The notes: generated from the sequence alone by a model not told the origin. A DNA stretch of 64,000 bases from Blastobasis lacticolella (GCA_905147135.1 LR990067.1:1860001-1924000); one strand, 5' to 3'. Counted from the first letter of the stretch, positions 1 through 10,431 are shown. Made by a program: numbers and translations.

Positions 1-707
1 TTAAAAGAAAATATAGGTGCCTGTGAAAATGGCTTTTGTTATTCCGAAGTAGACGCTAAAACTATCATTAAAGCTTTTAAAAGCATTAAGTTGAAAAATA
101 CGGAAGATATTTGGGGAATGTCAGTTAGAGTTATAAGTACTGTTGTTGATATTTTAGCACCGTATTTAGCTTACATTTTTAATGCTTGCGTCGAACTAGG
201 TGTTTTCCCCGACCTCATGAAAATCAGTAAAGTGGTGCCATTATTCAAATCAGGTTGTAAAAATAGTTTGAATAATTTTAGACCGGTATCCATCCTGCCC
301 GTTTTCAGTAAAATCTTTGAAAAAATCATGTTAAGTCAAATGATTGTGCACTTTAACAGTAATAAATTATTTCATCAACAACAATATGGCTTCACAAAAG
401 GCCGCAATACTACCGAAGCTGGTATTAGCCTCATTCAACAAATTTTTGGCGCTTGGGAAGAACATCATAATGCAGTAGGTGTTTTTTGCGATTTGTCTAA
501 AGCATTTGATTGTGTAAATCATTCAACACTATTACTAAAATTAAAACATTACGGTTTTACGCATGATAGTCTTGAAATGATGAAATCATACTTAGAAGGT
601 AGAGTTCAAAAAGTAAATGTAAATGGCGAGTTATCTGCGGGTGGGAAAGTGAGCATTGGAGTGCCACAAGGATCTATATTGGGGCCGTTTCTCTTTCTTG
701 TATATAT
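1..707 (+). pseudogene. LINE reverse transcriptase, 5' part of interrupted ORF
   Basis: Open from base 1 in the frame continuing through 91, with no start because the ORF is cut by the window edge. Visible RT landmarks, in order, are a NNFRPVSILPVFSKIFEK segment (RT motif 1/2), QYGFTKGRNTTEA, the first catalytic aspartate in CDLSKAFD, and the GVPQGSILGP turn. The frame stops a few codons after entering the MITE. The expected next block, YINDLP followed by the (Y/F)ADD box, is found immediately after the MITE. The product would copy LINE RNA into DNA at the target site; this copy cannot encode it in one piece. Confidence 0.85.
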
Positions 708-1526
708 GTCGCAGCCATCTGGTTAAATCAGCCATTTAATGAGTAGGCTAGCCTTCTAACTAAACGCCGGCATTTAGTAGAATGCCTAGGCCTATAGTTA
801 ATAGAACAATCAACTCTTAACGTTTAACTAGTTGGCTTATTGTAAGCCAGCCCTTTGAAGACGGCTGACGTAAAATCAGGCAGGTGATTTAAATTTAGTT
901 CAAATTTTATCCACTGCGGCACTGGTAGTAATTAAAACAAATATGGCGTCAGACAGCTCGCACAGCAAGCAATGTTTTTGTATTTTTATCGTTTTAACTA
1001 AATTTAAAGTGTGGTACCTAGATGTGTTTAAGTAAGAATAAGGATAACTTAATTTGTTCATTTTCTTTTCATACTTACAATTAGAAACAGACGTCTAAGA
1101 AAGTTTCGTGTCATTTTATATTTAATATTATAACATAAGAAAGTGCATTCTTCCTATACTACATTGTTACAAATAGTTAAAAAGTCATAAGTTTAAAGTT
1201 ATTATTGTGGTAAATACTATAAATTTTATAGGTACTCGCAATCCAATTACTAATTGAATTTGTTGCCACTAATATTTTCGTTTCTAAATAAAAATTATAT
1301 TTATTAATTCGTATTTTTTATCTTAAGTAAAGTTATATAATTTACGTCACTCAAACCAAACATATATATTCTATTAACAAAATGGCTAAATAACGTTCAG
1401 CCAAGTAACTGCACGTTACATTCAACTACTTGGCTAGTTGTCCTTTAGCCATTCAATTGAATGCCGGCGTTTAATTAACGGACTAGCCTTCTAATTAAAT
1501 GGCTAATTCAACCAGATGGCTGCGAC
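708..1526. mobile_element. MITE inserted in the LINE RT ORF, family T
   Basis: The ends are inverted repeats: GTCGCAGCCATCTGGTT at the left and its near-exact complement ending in GGCTGCGAC at the right. Both ends abut a TATATAT run. Removing the element with one copy of the shared ATATAT restores the RT frame through the VYINDLP motif. The subterminal regions carry many GGCTA/TAGCC and TTAATTAA-like motifs in both orientations. A shorter relative lies at 53633-54017 with the same ends and flanks. No coding capacity is seen. Whether the true duplication is TA, with longer TIRs, or ATATAT cannot be settled from two copies. Confidence 0.85.
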
Positions 1527-2430
1527 ATATATAAATGACCTTCCATACATGGTGCAGAATATTGCTGGTATAGTCTTGTTTGCTGACGACACTTCACTGA
1601 TATTTAAAATTAATAGGAAAGATAATAATATAGACGAAGTAAACTGTGTTCTTCAGAATGTGCTTCATTGGTTTACGATTAATAACTTAGTCTTAAACTC
1701 TAAAAAAACAAAATGCGTTCATTTTTGCCTCCCTAATGTACAAAGTAATCAATGTAATGTTATATTAGATAAAACGCAACTTGAGTTGGTAGAGAAAACT
1801 ACTTTCTTAGGCGTTAATATAGATTCAAAAATTCAATGGGGCCCACATATTGAATCATTGGCTAGTAGGTTAAGTTCGGCTGCATTTGCCGTGTGGCGAA
1901 TAAGGAGGCTAACGGATGTGAATACAGCTAGATTAGTTTATTATAGTTATTTTCATAGTATTATGTCATACGGCATCATACTATGGGGCAAGTGTGCTGA
2001 TAGTGACATCATTTTCAAACTACAAAAGCGAGCTGTAAGAGCAATATATGGATTACGTCGACGTGATTCGCTCAAAGAATTGTTTAAAGAAATTGATGTA
2101 TTGACTTTCTCAAGTCAATATATATTTGATAATATTATGTATGTTAGAAAGCATATTACCCAATTTGCTAAAAATACTGATATTCATAATGTCAATTTAA
2201 GAAACAAAAATAAACTGGTAACACCGTTGTTCAGACTAAGTAAAGTAAATTCATCTTTCATGGGTAACTGTATAAGATTTTATAATCATATTCCTGAATG
2301 TATTATTAATTTGCCTGAATTACAATTTAAAGATAAGGTGAAAACAACTTTAATGAAAAAAGCCTATTATAAAATTGATGAATATATCAATGACAAAAAT
2401 GTATGGTGTACTACTAGCTCTTCGAAATAG
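1527..2430 (+). pseudogene. LINE reverse transcriptase, 3' part of interrupted ORF
   Basis: Continues the RT from the MITE junction: YINDLP, then the catalytic box as FADD (FADDTSLIF), then LVLNSKKTK, TTFLGVNID, the thumb and connection region with YGIILWGK and LQKRAVRAIYG, ending at a TAG. FADD in place of the commoner YADD is a conservative change. Protein order and spacing are normal for Jockey/CR1-like LINEs. No frameshift is seen in this half. Confidence 0.85.
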
Positions 2431-2515
2431 GAAGTTATTTATAAATTTATAATTTTGTTAATTGAGTGAGGATGATTTGATGTGTAATAGTCATTGAATA
2501 ACAAATATTTTTTTA

Positions 2516-2700
2516 ATGTGTACGGCATTGGCAGCGCATGCTCACTTAAAAGTCTGCCTGGTGGTGGCATGGGGGTCGGGTCGTTCTCTTCCCTCAAATA
2601 TGGTTGAATTGGACGATGGCTGGGCCCTGCGTCATGCTCGTGAACGGGTGCTGCCTTGGTGGACTGGCCTGCTTTTGCTGTGCCATTTTTTATGTTTTTG
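2516..2700 (+). repeat. dispersed repeat R1, copy 1
   Basis: About 170 bp containing CTCACTTAAAAGTCTGCCTGG and a GGGTGCTGCCTTGGTGGACT block. The same sequence recurs inverted at about 22285-22440, and a shorter version occurs at about 52430-52500. It follows directly on the LINE tail. Probably a retroelement 3' fragment; no gene. Confidence 0.7.
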
Positions 2701-3519
2701 AAATTTATTTTTATTTTTAGTTATCTTCACCGATTTGTAGAGGTTCACATCATATTCCAATCAAGACAGGCTCACTCAAATTAAATTGACAAATGTATCA
2801 ATGCAATGTAATCATATTTAAATGTACCTGTGGGTTTCTTGCCGTTTCTTTTTCCCACAGATGGTCATTTTCCTAACTGAAGCGGCATACTGACAGACAG
2901 ACGACATTCTTTTTACTTATTTGTTCCGAGCTCAGGGCGCGACGCGGGTAGGCCGGCTGGGGCGTGCGGGTGTGAGCGCCGGCGGGCTGGCTGGGGCCGG
3001 GCGCGCGCCGCATATGATTCGCCTAGGCGGTTATGTGCGTGGCGCGTATCGGTGCCCGGTGTCTCGCCGGAGTAAGCCCTCGCGCGCGCTGATCGGTCTA
3101 CATGCGTCGCCCCCTACCTGGATGAGCTCGCTTAACTTCCCTTTGTTTTCCGTTAGATTTTTGACTTTTGAAAAGAGATTAATTAACGTAATCCTAATTC
3201 AATAAATACTTTTTCATTTTCATTTTTCATTTTCACGCCTCGGGCACAGACTTTGCTCACAAAGCCTACTAGATTATCTCCCGAGGGACACTGTCGAAAG
3301 TTCTCTGCAGGTCGAGAAATACATAATGTAGAGGTTAATTCTTACTGCAGGAGCTGCGTGTCAAGATGTTGGGGTAGATGTATGGAGTTTCATGCAAACC
3401 GAAACGGCTATTTTCGTGGTAGCCTTTTCATTCGTTTAAATAAACAGTAAGAGTGCCGCCTGCCGGAGGTATTGACACGTTTAAAGCAGACCGGCCAATT
3501 ACGTAGGACCATATATCTG
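2701..3519. other. no gene; short GC-rich island and simple repeat
   Basis: Unannotated sequence. A GC-rich patch (about 2921-3130) contrasts with the AT-rich surroundings and ends in an A/T-rich run with a TTTTCATT-type simple repeat (about 3205-3233). That pattern suggests the 3' end of a retroelement, not a promoter. Short open frames here show no recognisable protein. Confidence 0.4.
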
Positions 3520-3655
3520 GCTATGCCACATCCGCCAGGTATGGGAAGGAGAGGCCGGCCCAAGAAGTGATGGCTCAAGCCATCAATGTTAAAGTCCTTC
3601 AAGATAACACCAAGGATGCCGAAGACCAAACGAAGCTCCCATTCCACTAGGATCT
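3520..3655 (+). pseudogene. RTE-type LINE ORF C-terminal remnant
   Basis: The plus strand reads GMGRRGRPKK, then a stop, then WLKPSMLKSF. GRRGRPKKRW-like sequence is a common C-terminal signature of RTE-clade LINE polyproteins. A related remnant lies on the minus strand at 32666-32800. The fragment is short and broken by a stop codon. Confidence 0.45.
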
Positions 3656-3788
3656 ACCGACGAGGCGCCACCGGTGGATATATGGATATTATTTTTCCTT
3701 TTCAATCCACATGCAAAGAAGATAATTTGTGACCCGCAATTGACTGAAGCTAAGTTGCAGGGCCTCAAGCATCTGCACGTCATGTTAT

Positions 3789-4127
3789 AAGAGAGGTAGG
3801 GCATAGCGGGGTATCCCGTTCGAATTGGAACCGCCCGACTGGGGAAGTACCTTCACCTTACAGAATACCGCAGCTAAACAATACTCTTTTATGTTGTGTT
3901 TCTGCCGGTGAGTAAGGTTTCCAGCGGTCCATGGTGTGGGGATTTGGGGAACCGTGGCTTTGGCAGTGGAGGGGCATTTGTCTTTTTGCTGCCAGAGCAA
4001 CGTGTTATAGAGATGGGCAACGCATTGGCGATACTCTTGGTGTTGCTAATGTCTATAGGCAGTGGTGACTACTTTCCATCAGGTGGCCCGCTTGCTTGTT
4101 TGCCTATCGTATGTCATAAAAAAAAAA
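3789..4127 (+). mobile_element. SINE with LINE-like 3' end (family L), copy 1
   Basis: Starts AAGAGAGGTAGGGCATAGCG and ends with ACATAAAA-type sequence running into an A tail (here TCATAAAAAAAAAA). Two further copies with the same 5' end lie at 16505-16830 and 24792-25142; the last has target duplications that fix both ends. The 3' half (GGCAACGCATTGG...CTTTCCATCAGGTGGCCCG) matches the 3' ends of LINE fragments at 4265-4600, 30610-30935 and 34201-34372, so it was probably mobilised by that LINE. Confidence 0.75.
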
Positions 4128-4600
4128 CTTCTGTCGGTCTTCTACACGTTGTATTTCGGAGAGTGTGTGTGACAGTTGCACGACCTCGGAATTATGCTCA
4201 TACAAACAAGCAAGTTGGAACCACTGGCAAACCGAAGGGACTTTGGCACCCTGTGTGTGTTCTAACGGCTGTACAATGGGGAGTGTTCCAAGGAACTTTT
4301 CGATCTATTGCTCACAGCACAACTCCGCCATCGCACAACCCACCGTGGGCTGGGTACTCATCCTCACTACGTAGACCCTCTGTTGGTCACGACGCGAAGG
4401 TTCGAAAGAACGTTTCTCGCTCGTACGATTTTGATGTGGAATGAGCTCAGCCAGCCAGCCCAGCCACAGTGTTTCCTTTGGATTATGACATGGGATCGTT
4501 CAAGAGTTATACTAGAGGTCTCCATAGAGGCGGGCAACGCATTGGTAGCACCCCTGGTGTTGCTGATGTCCATAGGCGGCGGTAAAAAAATTAAGTTAAT
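4128..4600 (+). mobile_element. LINE 3' fragment (family M), RT C-terminus and tail
   Basis: Encodes, with frameshifts, the C-terminal RT segment HRTTHRGLG...RRFERTFLARTILMWNELS, followed by the AGNALVAPLVLLMSIGGG-coding tail. Fragments of the same 3' end occur at 30610-30935, 34201-34372, 41340-41565 and 56640-56872. Five-prime truncated copies like these are expected from target-primed reverse transcription. Confidence 0.65.
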
Positions 4601-5111
4601 AATTTTAAAATTATTTTGGTAGTAACAACTATCTACTCCCTGTATATGTTTGTTTAGGATTTGTTATGCTGTAATTATTTACATTTTTATGTTTTATTAC
4701 TCGCAATAGCGAGGGTTTCAGTATTATTTCACTGCTTACTCACGAAAACAACAGCGCACTGCCATTGAACAAAATACTAAAATGTTTAACTGTGAAAGGT
4801 ATTTCAGCTATTTAAAAAAATATCTACGTAAGATACTTATTTCTCTGAATGATACCTTCATAACATATCCCAAACATTTATAGAATTTCTTAATTTAAAT
4901 ATTTCTCATTTTCAGTTTTCATGATGATGTTTGAGTAAATAAATAAGTATTCTTTGCAAAACGTATATGTCGCGACGCGGCGGCAGATTTGACGAAGCCG
5001 ATTTCTAGGCTCGCTTCCCTTAAATAATAATAGATGGCGCGCTCTAATGAATGATAACATTATCATAATTTCTTGACTGTATGGTATAGATATTTATCTT
5101 TATTTCGATGC
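4601..5111. other. no gene recognised
   Basis: AT-rich intergenic DNA between a LINE fragment and a MITE. I see no coding, splice or repeat structure that I can support. Confidence 0.5.
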
Positions 5112-5528
5112 AATGAGGAGTTTTCCAGTAGGTATTGATAGTTAGTTTCAAAAAGCATCAATAGATGGCGCACCTACAATTTTGGTAATCTTTTTTTAAT
5201 CTGTATGATGGTGGCAGTGATTTCATGCAGCCAACTAATACTAAACTTAAAAATAAAATGTTTATTAATATAAACATAACTGTTAAAGGTTGAACGAAGT
5301 GTAAAAAGAAATATTTATAGAAGTTGGCACTATGTTCCATTATTATTACAACCTCTAAAATGGTTGAAAACTATTGACAAATACAATATTATCCAATACA
5401 ACGTACCCATTATTTATATCCTGTTTGCTAAGAACCTATTTAAGCGATTATCAATTACCAAAATTGTCGGGGCGCCATCTAGTGAGTGGTTAGGAATGCT
5501 TTAGATACCTATTGAAAAACTGCTCATT
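5112..5528 (+). mobile_element. MITE family D, copy 1 (417 bp)
   Basis: The ends are imperfect inverted repeats AATGAGGAGTTTTCCAGTAGG and CCTATTGAAAAACTGCTCATT. Family members lie at 39093-39495, 40495-40912 and 50673-50883 (internally deleted), with a partial copy at about 25365-25515. Inner arms carry GGCGC(A/C)CCTACAATTTTGG and its counterpart. Short open frames inside are not genes. Confidence 0.85.
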
Positions 5529-5658
5529 AATTTAATATGTTATCGTATACGCCTTTTCGGAGTTTGAATAATACGAGGAAACATATTACCAAATGAGCAT
5601 ACAATGCATTTGTTTCTTGCAGTGTGTTTTATATAGAATACTAATTCTATATCTAATT

Positions 5659-5716
5659 GAAAGCCACTGAGAACGTCTAATATTAACTATAATATTAGAC
5701 GTTCTCGGTGGCTTTC
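5659..5716. repeat. 58-bp near-perfect hairpin
   Basis: Two 27-bp arms (5659-5685 and 5690-5716) separated by 4 bases, with one mismatch. The arm begins GAAAGCCACTGAGAACGTCT. The loop is too short for a normal pre-miRNA. It may be a minimal palindromic element or a repair product. Confidence 0.85.
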
Positions 5717-5885
5717 ACCGGCGCGCAGTTCGTTTCTCCGTAAACAATCAACTTTTCCAAGTAAACTTATTGTTCTCAATTTATTGATTGAGTAGGTAAA
5801 ATACAATTGTAGGGTCGTATCTGTAATGTCGCATTCTATGACTAAGCAGCCTCCCCCCGCACCTCCCGCAATTGACAGGTTGGTA

Positions 5886-6117
5886 GAGCTCGTCTAATTT
5901 AAAATGACGCGCCCCACTATCGCATTAACGCACACAAGCAAGTTTAAAATATGGACGCAATACATATACAAGTGCCGTTGTAATTGGTCATTCACTTGGC
6001 GGTGAAATTCAAACGTAGGAGCACGCGTCGTTCATTGGTCGTTATCAATATTTGCACTCACACATCGAAATCAACTAACTAAGTAGTGGGGCGCGTCATC
6101 TTAGACTAGACGAGCTC
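5886..6117. mobile_element. MITE family E, copy 1 (TA-flanked)
   Basis: Inverted termini GAGCTCGTCTAATTTAAAAT...and its counterpart ending GACGAGCTC, each directly flanked by TA. The next terminal bases, GACGCGCCCCAC, are also inverted-repeated. A close relative lies at 50989-51239 inside intron 2 of the giant gene. TA flanks and size suggest a non-autonomous Tc1/mariner-like element. Confidence 0.85.
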
Positions 6118-6239
6118 TACAATCTTTTTGTTTGTGATGTCTGCTCTATTACGTTAGTAAATATTTTCCCTATGGGACAAGGCATCCAAACATATTAATT
6201 TCGTATTTCTACGACATAACGATGACCGTAACACATCAG

Positions 6240-7291
6240 CATGGACTTACTACCCAAAGGGACTGCGCACTGCTTTGACTAAAACCGGGCAGAGCGAGAG
6301 TCACCGTCGATAGTCCTGTGTCCCTTTCTAGTGTTGCCACCATTGTTGATGCAAATTCCGAATTACTTTTATTATTTGGCGCGGACACCGACCTCAAGGA
6401 CAGGCAGAGCTGGACCTGGTGCAATCTGAAGGTCATGTTTTCACCAGGGTCCAGCCCAAGTTTACCCTGCTACTCGGAAACTATTGGCCCTAGAACACTA
6501 GTTCCTACAGTGAAATGATAGTACTCCTCGAGATCATCATTTCTTATGACAGCTGTCAAAGTTAAGTCTTTTATAACTCGGTACCCATTGGTCTTAAAAC
6601 ACTAGTTTCTAGAGAGAAATGATAGTACTTGTTGAGATCTACATTTCGAATGACAGCTGTCAAACTTTGAACTGAAATAACTCCTAAACTATTGGTGCTA
6701 TAACACTAGTTGCTAAAGCAATACGATAGTACTCATCGAGATCTACATTTCGGATGACAGTTCTAAGTTTGACAGCTGTCATACGAAATGTAGATCTCGA
6801 CATGTACTATCATTTCTCTACAGAAACTAGTGTTTTAGGACCAATGGGTTCCGAGTTAAAAAAGATTTAAGTTTGACAGCTGTCACCCGAAATGTAGAAA
6901 TCGACGAGTACTATCACTTCTCTTTAGAAACTAGTGTTGTAGGATAAATCGTTACCGAACTCTATTATCTATTTTGTGGAACGAAAAGTCGTAGGTTAAT
7001 AATTATGTCGACTCGACGTTTGTCGGAGAAACGTTCAGATCAAAAGGTATTTTGACAACTACTTTTCGGATTGTACGGATTACCTCATAATAATACCAAA
7101 TTCACGGTAAATATATTTCTCCAATAATGGCAACACCAAACATGACACATGTCAATTTAGAATGACGGTGATTATGTCAATAACATTGTGTTTACATTGT
7201 TAGAAAGGGAGAAAGGACTATCCATGGTGACTCTCGCTCTGCCCGGTTTTAGTCAAAGCAGTGCGCAGTCCCTTTGAGTAGTAAGTCCATG
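6240..7291. mobile_element. fold-back element with nested inverted repeats, 1.05 kb
   Basis: The outer arms begin CATGGACTTACTACCCAAAG at 6240 and end with the complementary GTAGTAAGTCCATG at 7291. Similarity extends roughly 100 bp inward, including GACTCTCGCTCTGCCCGG. The middle (about 6478-6955) holds five copies of a roughly 100-bp unit containing ACACTAGTT and TGACAGCTGTCA: three forward, then two inverted, meeting near 6770. The whole can fold into a nested hairpin. Short open frames in the arms (e.g. 6318-6518) have no recognisable product. Confidence 0.8.
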
Positions 7292-7337
7292 GTTATAGCA
7301 TAGCCTCCTTCATAGATGAAGGAGGCTATGGTTATAG
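7291..7337. repeat. 32-bp perfect palindrome between GTTATAG direct repeats
   Basis: Arms CATAGCCTCCTTCAT (7299-7313) and ATGAAGGAGGCTATG (7316-7330) with a 2-base loop. The direct repeat GTTATAG occurs at 7292-7298 and 7331-7337. It abuts the right end of the fold-back element. Confidence 0.85.
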
Positions 7338-8078
7338 TCAAAAGATTATAATAGTGTTGGATTCATAACAGCGCGCCATCTATTTTATTTTTTGAGAAAC
7401 TGTTCTTGAAAATGGTTCAGTACTTCTATACTTTGTGAAATATAGGATGATAATTTTGACAATTCACAGTAGGGATGGGGTAGTGTAAAATCGATAATGA
7501 ATCTATTCGATTATCGATTTTCATACTCATAGAACTTGGAATCGATAGTTGCATTCAGTACGTGTTGTACAAAATAAACTATTTATTTTGTTTTGAATTA
7601 ATAATTTATTAATACGACATTAAAAACCCTTCCACAACGACGATTTCGACACGTGCGTATTTTTATTCGGTCAGTCAGTCTATTCCGTACAATACGCGCG
7701 AGTCGGAATCGTTGTTGTTAAAGGTCTTTTAGGGTGAAATCCAAACAAGGAATGAGTTATAGTTGCAAAAAATAATTTAATTATCTAAATGTTAATATTA
7801 AATGTTCGATTATTTTATTTGAATACCGATTTTCGATTGTCTGTTGTTATTCGTTATTCGCGGCACTTCACTAAAGGGGCGGGGCCTGTCTATGAAGTAC
7901 GATACTATCCGTAGTACATTTTCCCGAAATAAAACACGAAACTTCATGGGCGTTTAGTGACCAACCAACAATTAGTGACCTGTCAAAATTATCATTTAGA
8001 CATATGATATATTAGATAAAGCATAGCTTCTTAAAACCCATATAAACCAACCCTGCCGCGCCGCATAGCGCAGCGTAA
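7338..8078. other. no gene recognised
   Basis: AT-rich intergenic DNA with ATCGATTATCGATT-like stretches (about 7485-7525) but no coding or repeat structure that I can classify. Confidence 0.45.
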
Positions 8079-9300
8079 ATGGACATAGACATTCGTACTG
8101 ATCGGATTCACTACGTGTGGACTAAACCACTTCGGTGCCGTTGCGGGAGTAAAGTCGATGACCTTGGCACTTTCGTGTCAATAAAGCGCCTGACGTATGT
8201 CGCAAACGTCAGCGATGTCATCCGCCGTGCCCTTGCCACCGTCAACGTGCCGGCTGTGTTGGAACCCAACAGCCTGGCCCGGGACGATGGGAATTATCAT
8301 TGTTCTACTCAGTGACCAACGAGCGTTTGCTATAGCCTACCTGATTAAGCGGTAATTGTCGCCCATAACATCTACATATGCATTTAGGTAGTCAGCAACA
8401 AAAATGCAGAACCGCAGGTGCGTTGTCACTGTGAGGACAATGATGAAATGAGATGAATTAATGCTTATTTGCTTACAAGACTGAAGCAAAGTTAGTGACC
8501 TATGGTGTCAAATCTTTTTTAACGGATTGAGGAGTAAGAGATTCTGTGCAATCAGTGTTCTATACTTTCACTACATATGTTATTGGGTTTGTTACCACGG
8601 TTAGTATTGTTTTTAACTCGATATTTCGACGCAGTTGCATGCGTCATTGTCACGAGTTGACCAGAGTTGATCAGTGTTCTGTTTACATAGATGCAAAAGG
8701 AGGGCCGGCAGAAATGTATGGACCCCAGCCTAATGACCAATAACATTGAGCGATGTGTCATTGGAAATGAATTTTCATTTTCTACGACTTTTACTATGGC
8801 GACAACTCCCGAATCGTTGTGGGAAAAACTTATGGTCAATGAGGTCCTAACCACGATGAGGGGAAGAGGCCAGATGACATGACCTCGTTGCCTGGTCGCA
8901 GGGTCGGCCCCTAGAGTGGGATGCGAATTGCGTAGGTTTCTACGTATGCTGGCTCCCTCCTACCTTAAGGCTACCTCTGCTTGTGCCGGCGCGGCACCAT
9001 CAGCGGCAGAAGACATCAAAGTGCGCAAATATGGATCCCTTGGCCACGGACACTTATTTGCGCCATTGGGGTAAAGACTATGGTTTCCTAGGAGCCGCGT
9101 GCTCGAAAGATATTTCAGGACATATCAGCTAATTGGCTGGAGATGACTGCTGACCCACGGACTGGCGCGTACCTCGAGTAAAGCTTAATAAGTGTTTCGC
9201 TTTCCCAGCGCTCTTCATGCAAACTTAGTTTGATCATATTGTCAATATTAGTTTGCGTCCGAGTCGCAGTCAGAGTAGACGTGTTCTCAAATATTTCCTT
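8079..9300 (+). pseudogene. decayed retroelement ORF fragment (RT-associated domain), interrupted
   Basis: Read with frame changes, the plus strand shows CRCGSKVDDLG, VSDVIRRALATVNVPAVLEP and LARDDG; then, after an insertion, GKRPDD-like sequence, SACAGAAPSAAEDIKVRKYG, LGHGHLFAPLG and ISANWLEMTADPRTGAYLE. I know this order (Cys-Gly zinc-like motif, IxRAL, ExxGKRPDG, AE..K..KY) from a C-terminal domain of invertebrate reverse-transcriptase ORFs, but cannot assign the clade. Several stops and frameshifts are present. No gene in the host sense. Confidence 0.5.
8293..8860. mobile_element. insertion of about 565 bp in the retroelement fragment
   Basis: The protein similarity breaks after LARDDG (ending about 8292) and resumes with a GKRPDD-like segment at about 8863. 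GACGATGGG on the left and ACGATGAGGGG on the right resemble a target duplication. The insert starts with a piece of repeat H (GGTAATTGTCGCCCATAACATC; compare 36960-37265). It also includes a block with CGATATTTCGAC and GCATGCGTCAT, which recurs inverted at about 20520-20560 and partly at 32910-32950. Confidence 0.5.
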
Positions 9301-9513
9301 CAAAATAAAATAGTATCTAAGTGATAACGATCTCTAAGGACAGAAGAAAAGATTGTTTATTGTTTGTACTTCTTACCTGTGAGTTATTGCATTTTAAGTT
9401 TGTAGCGTCCGGAGTGAACAGGACAGGTTGCAAATATTCATCCCGCTCGCGCGGACGAGCGCCTCAGCTTGAGTACCTATTCGCGTTAAGGTCGACGTAT
9501 TTGACCCTAACAA

Positions 9514-10431
9514 ATATGCTGCGTCGTACTCCCCCGGCGAAAGGCATTGGTGCTGATGAATTGCGAGGCGGCTCTCAACCTGATTTATCCAGATATAATC
9601 CCAACGACGCGGAAGTCCAGCAAGTTACCACCCGCAATAAAAGAAAATATTCTAACTGTGAGGACTATGGAGAACAATTTGATAAATTTCGAGATGAGGT
9701 AAGGGCTATTTTAATGGATTTTAACAATTTACAAAAGGAAAACATGAATAAGATTGCCCGACATAAAAATCCAAGTCAGCAACATAACAACCACTACAGA
9801 AAATCTACTACTTGAACACTCTAAAATGAAAGTTGACTTGGAACAATTAGTAATTTTCAAAAACGACACGGATAAATTTGTCAAATCCCTCCAAGACGAT
9901 GTGAGCGCCCTCAGGTCCAACTCAACGGCGCCAATAAAACCACCGAATGTGCCACCAACCTTGACGTACTCGGAAGTCGCTGCGGAACTACATGACCGTT
10001 ATCAGCGTGAGAAGAATATTATAGTGGTGGGACTGAATGAGTCATTAGCGACAAACCTAGACGAAAAACGTGCCTATGACAGAGCTGCTGCAATGGATGT
10101 TTTAAAAACTTTCCTTCCGGAATGTCCTGAACCTGCGAAAACAATACGTTTTGGATTTTCGAAACAGGACAAACCTCGTCCGCTGAAACTCTGTTTTGCA
10201 AGCGCAGATATTGCAGATATTGCAAAAAGTATACTACGTAGTAAATCAACGACTAAAGATTTGTCAGTAAAAATTTACTCCGACCAAACACCTAACCAGC
10301 AGAAGCAAATGATGGCACTGAGGGAGGAGTTGGGGCGGCGCGCGGATGCTGGCGAGCAAAATCTGAGTATAAAATATATCAATGGCATCCCGAAAATTAT
10401 CAAAAGCAAAGCAAAAAACTCCCTTCAGTAA
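9514..10431 (+). pseudogene. LINE ORF1 (nucleic-acid chaperone type) with frameshift
   Basis: Starts at the ATG of MLRRTPPAKGIG and carries a single-base frameshift near 9755, where the frame ending at 9815 hands over to one running to 10431. After an N-terminal charged and helical part (about 9600-9900), the second half has NIIVVGLNES, RFGFSKQDKPRPLKLCF, IYSDQTPNQQKQMMALREEL and GEQNLSIKYINGIPKI. This is the pattern of an RRM-like plus C-terminal domain of LINE ORF1 proteins that bind the element RNA. No gag-type zinc knuckles are seen. Confidence 0.65.

Larger units (their letters stand above)
1..2515 (+). mobile_element. LINE (Jockey/CR1-type), 5' end outside window, split by a MITE
   Basis: The element enters from the left edge already inside its reverse transcriptase ORF, is interrupted at 708-1526 by an inverted-repeat element, and resumes to a stop at 2430. 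An AT-rich 3' tail follows to about 2515. The reading frame is otherwise open on both sides of the insertion, so the MITE is probably the main lesion in the visible part. The clade is an estimate from RT motifs; the 5' half and endonuclease lie outside the window. Confidence 0.8.

Noticed and set aside
2921..3205. CpG-island-like promoter or 94-codon gene in the GC-rich patch
   Set aside because: Surrounded by retroelement ends, no conserved protein, and the adjoining TTTTCATT tail suggests a mobile element end.
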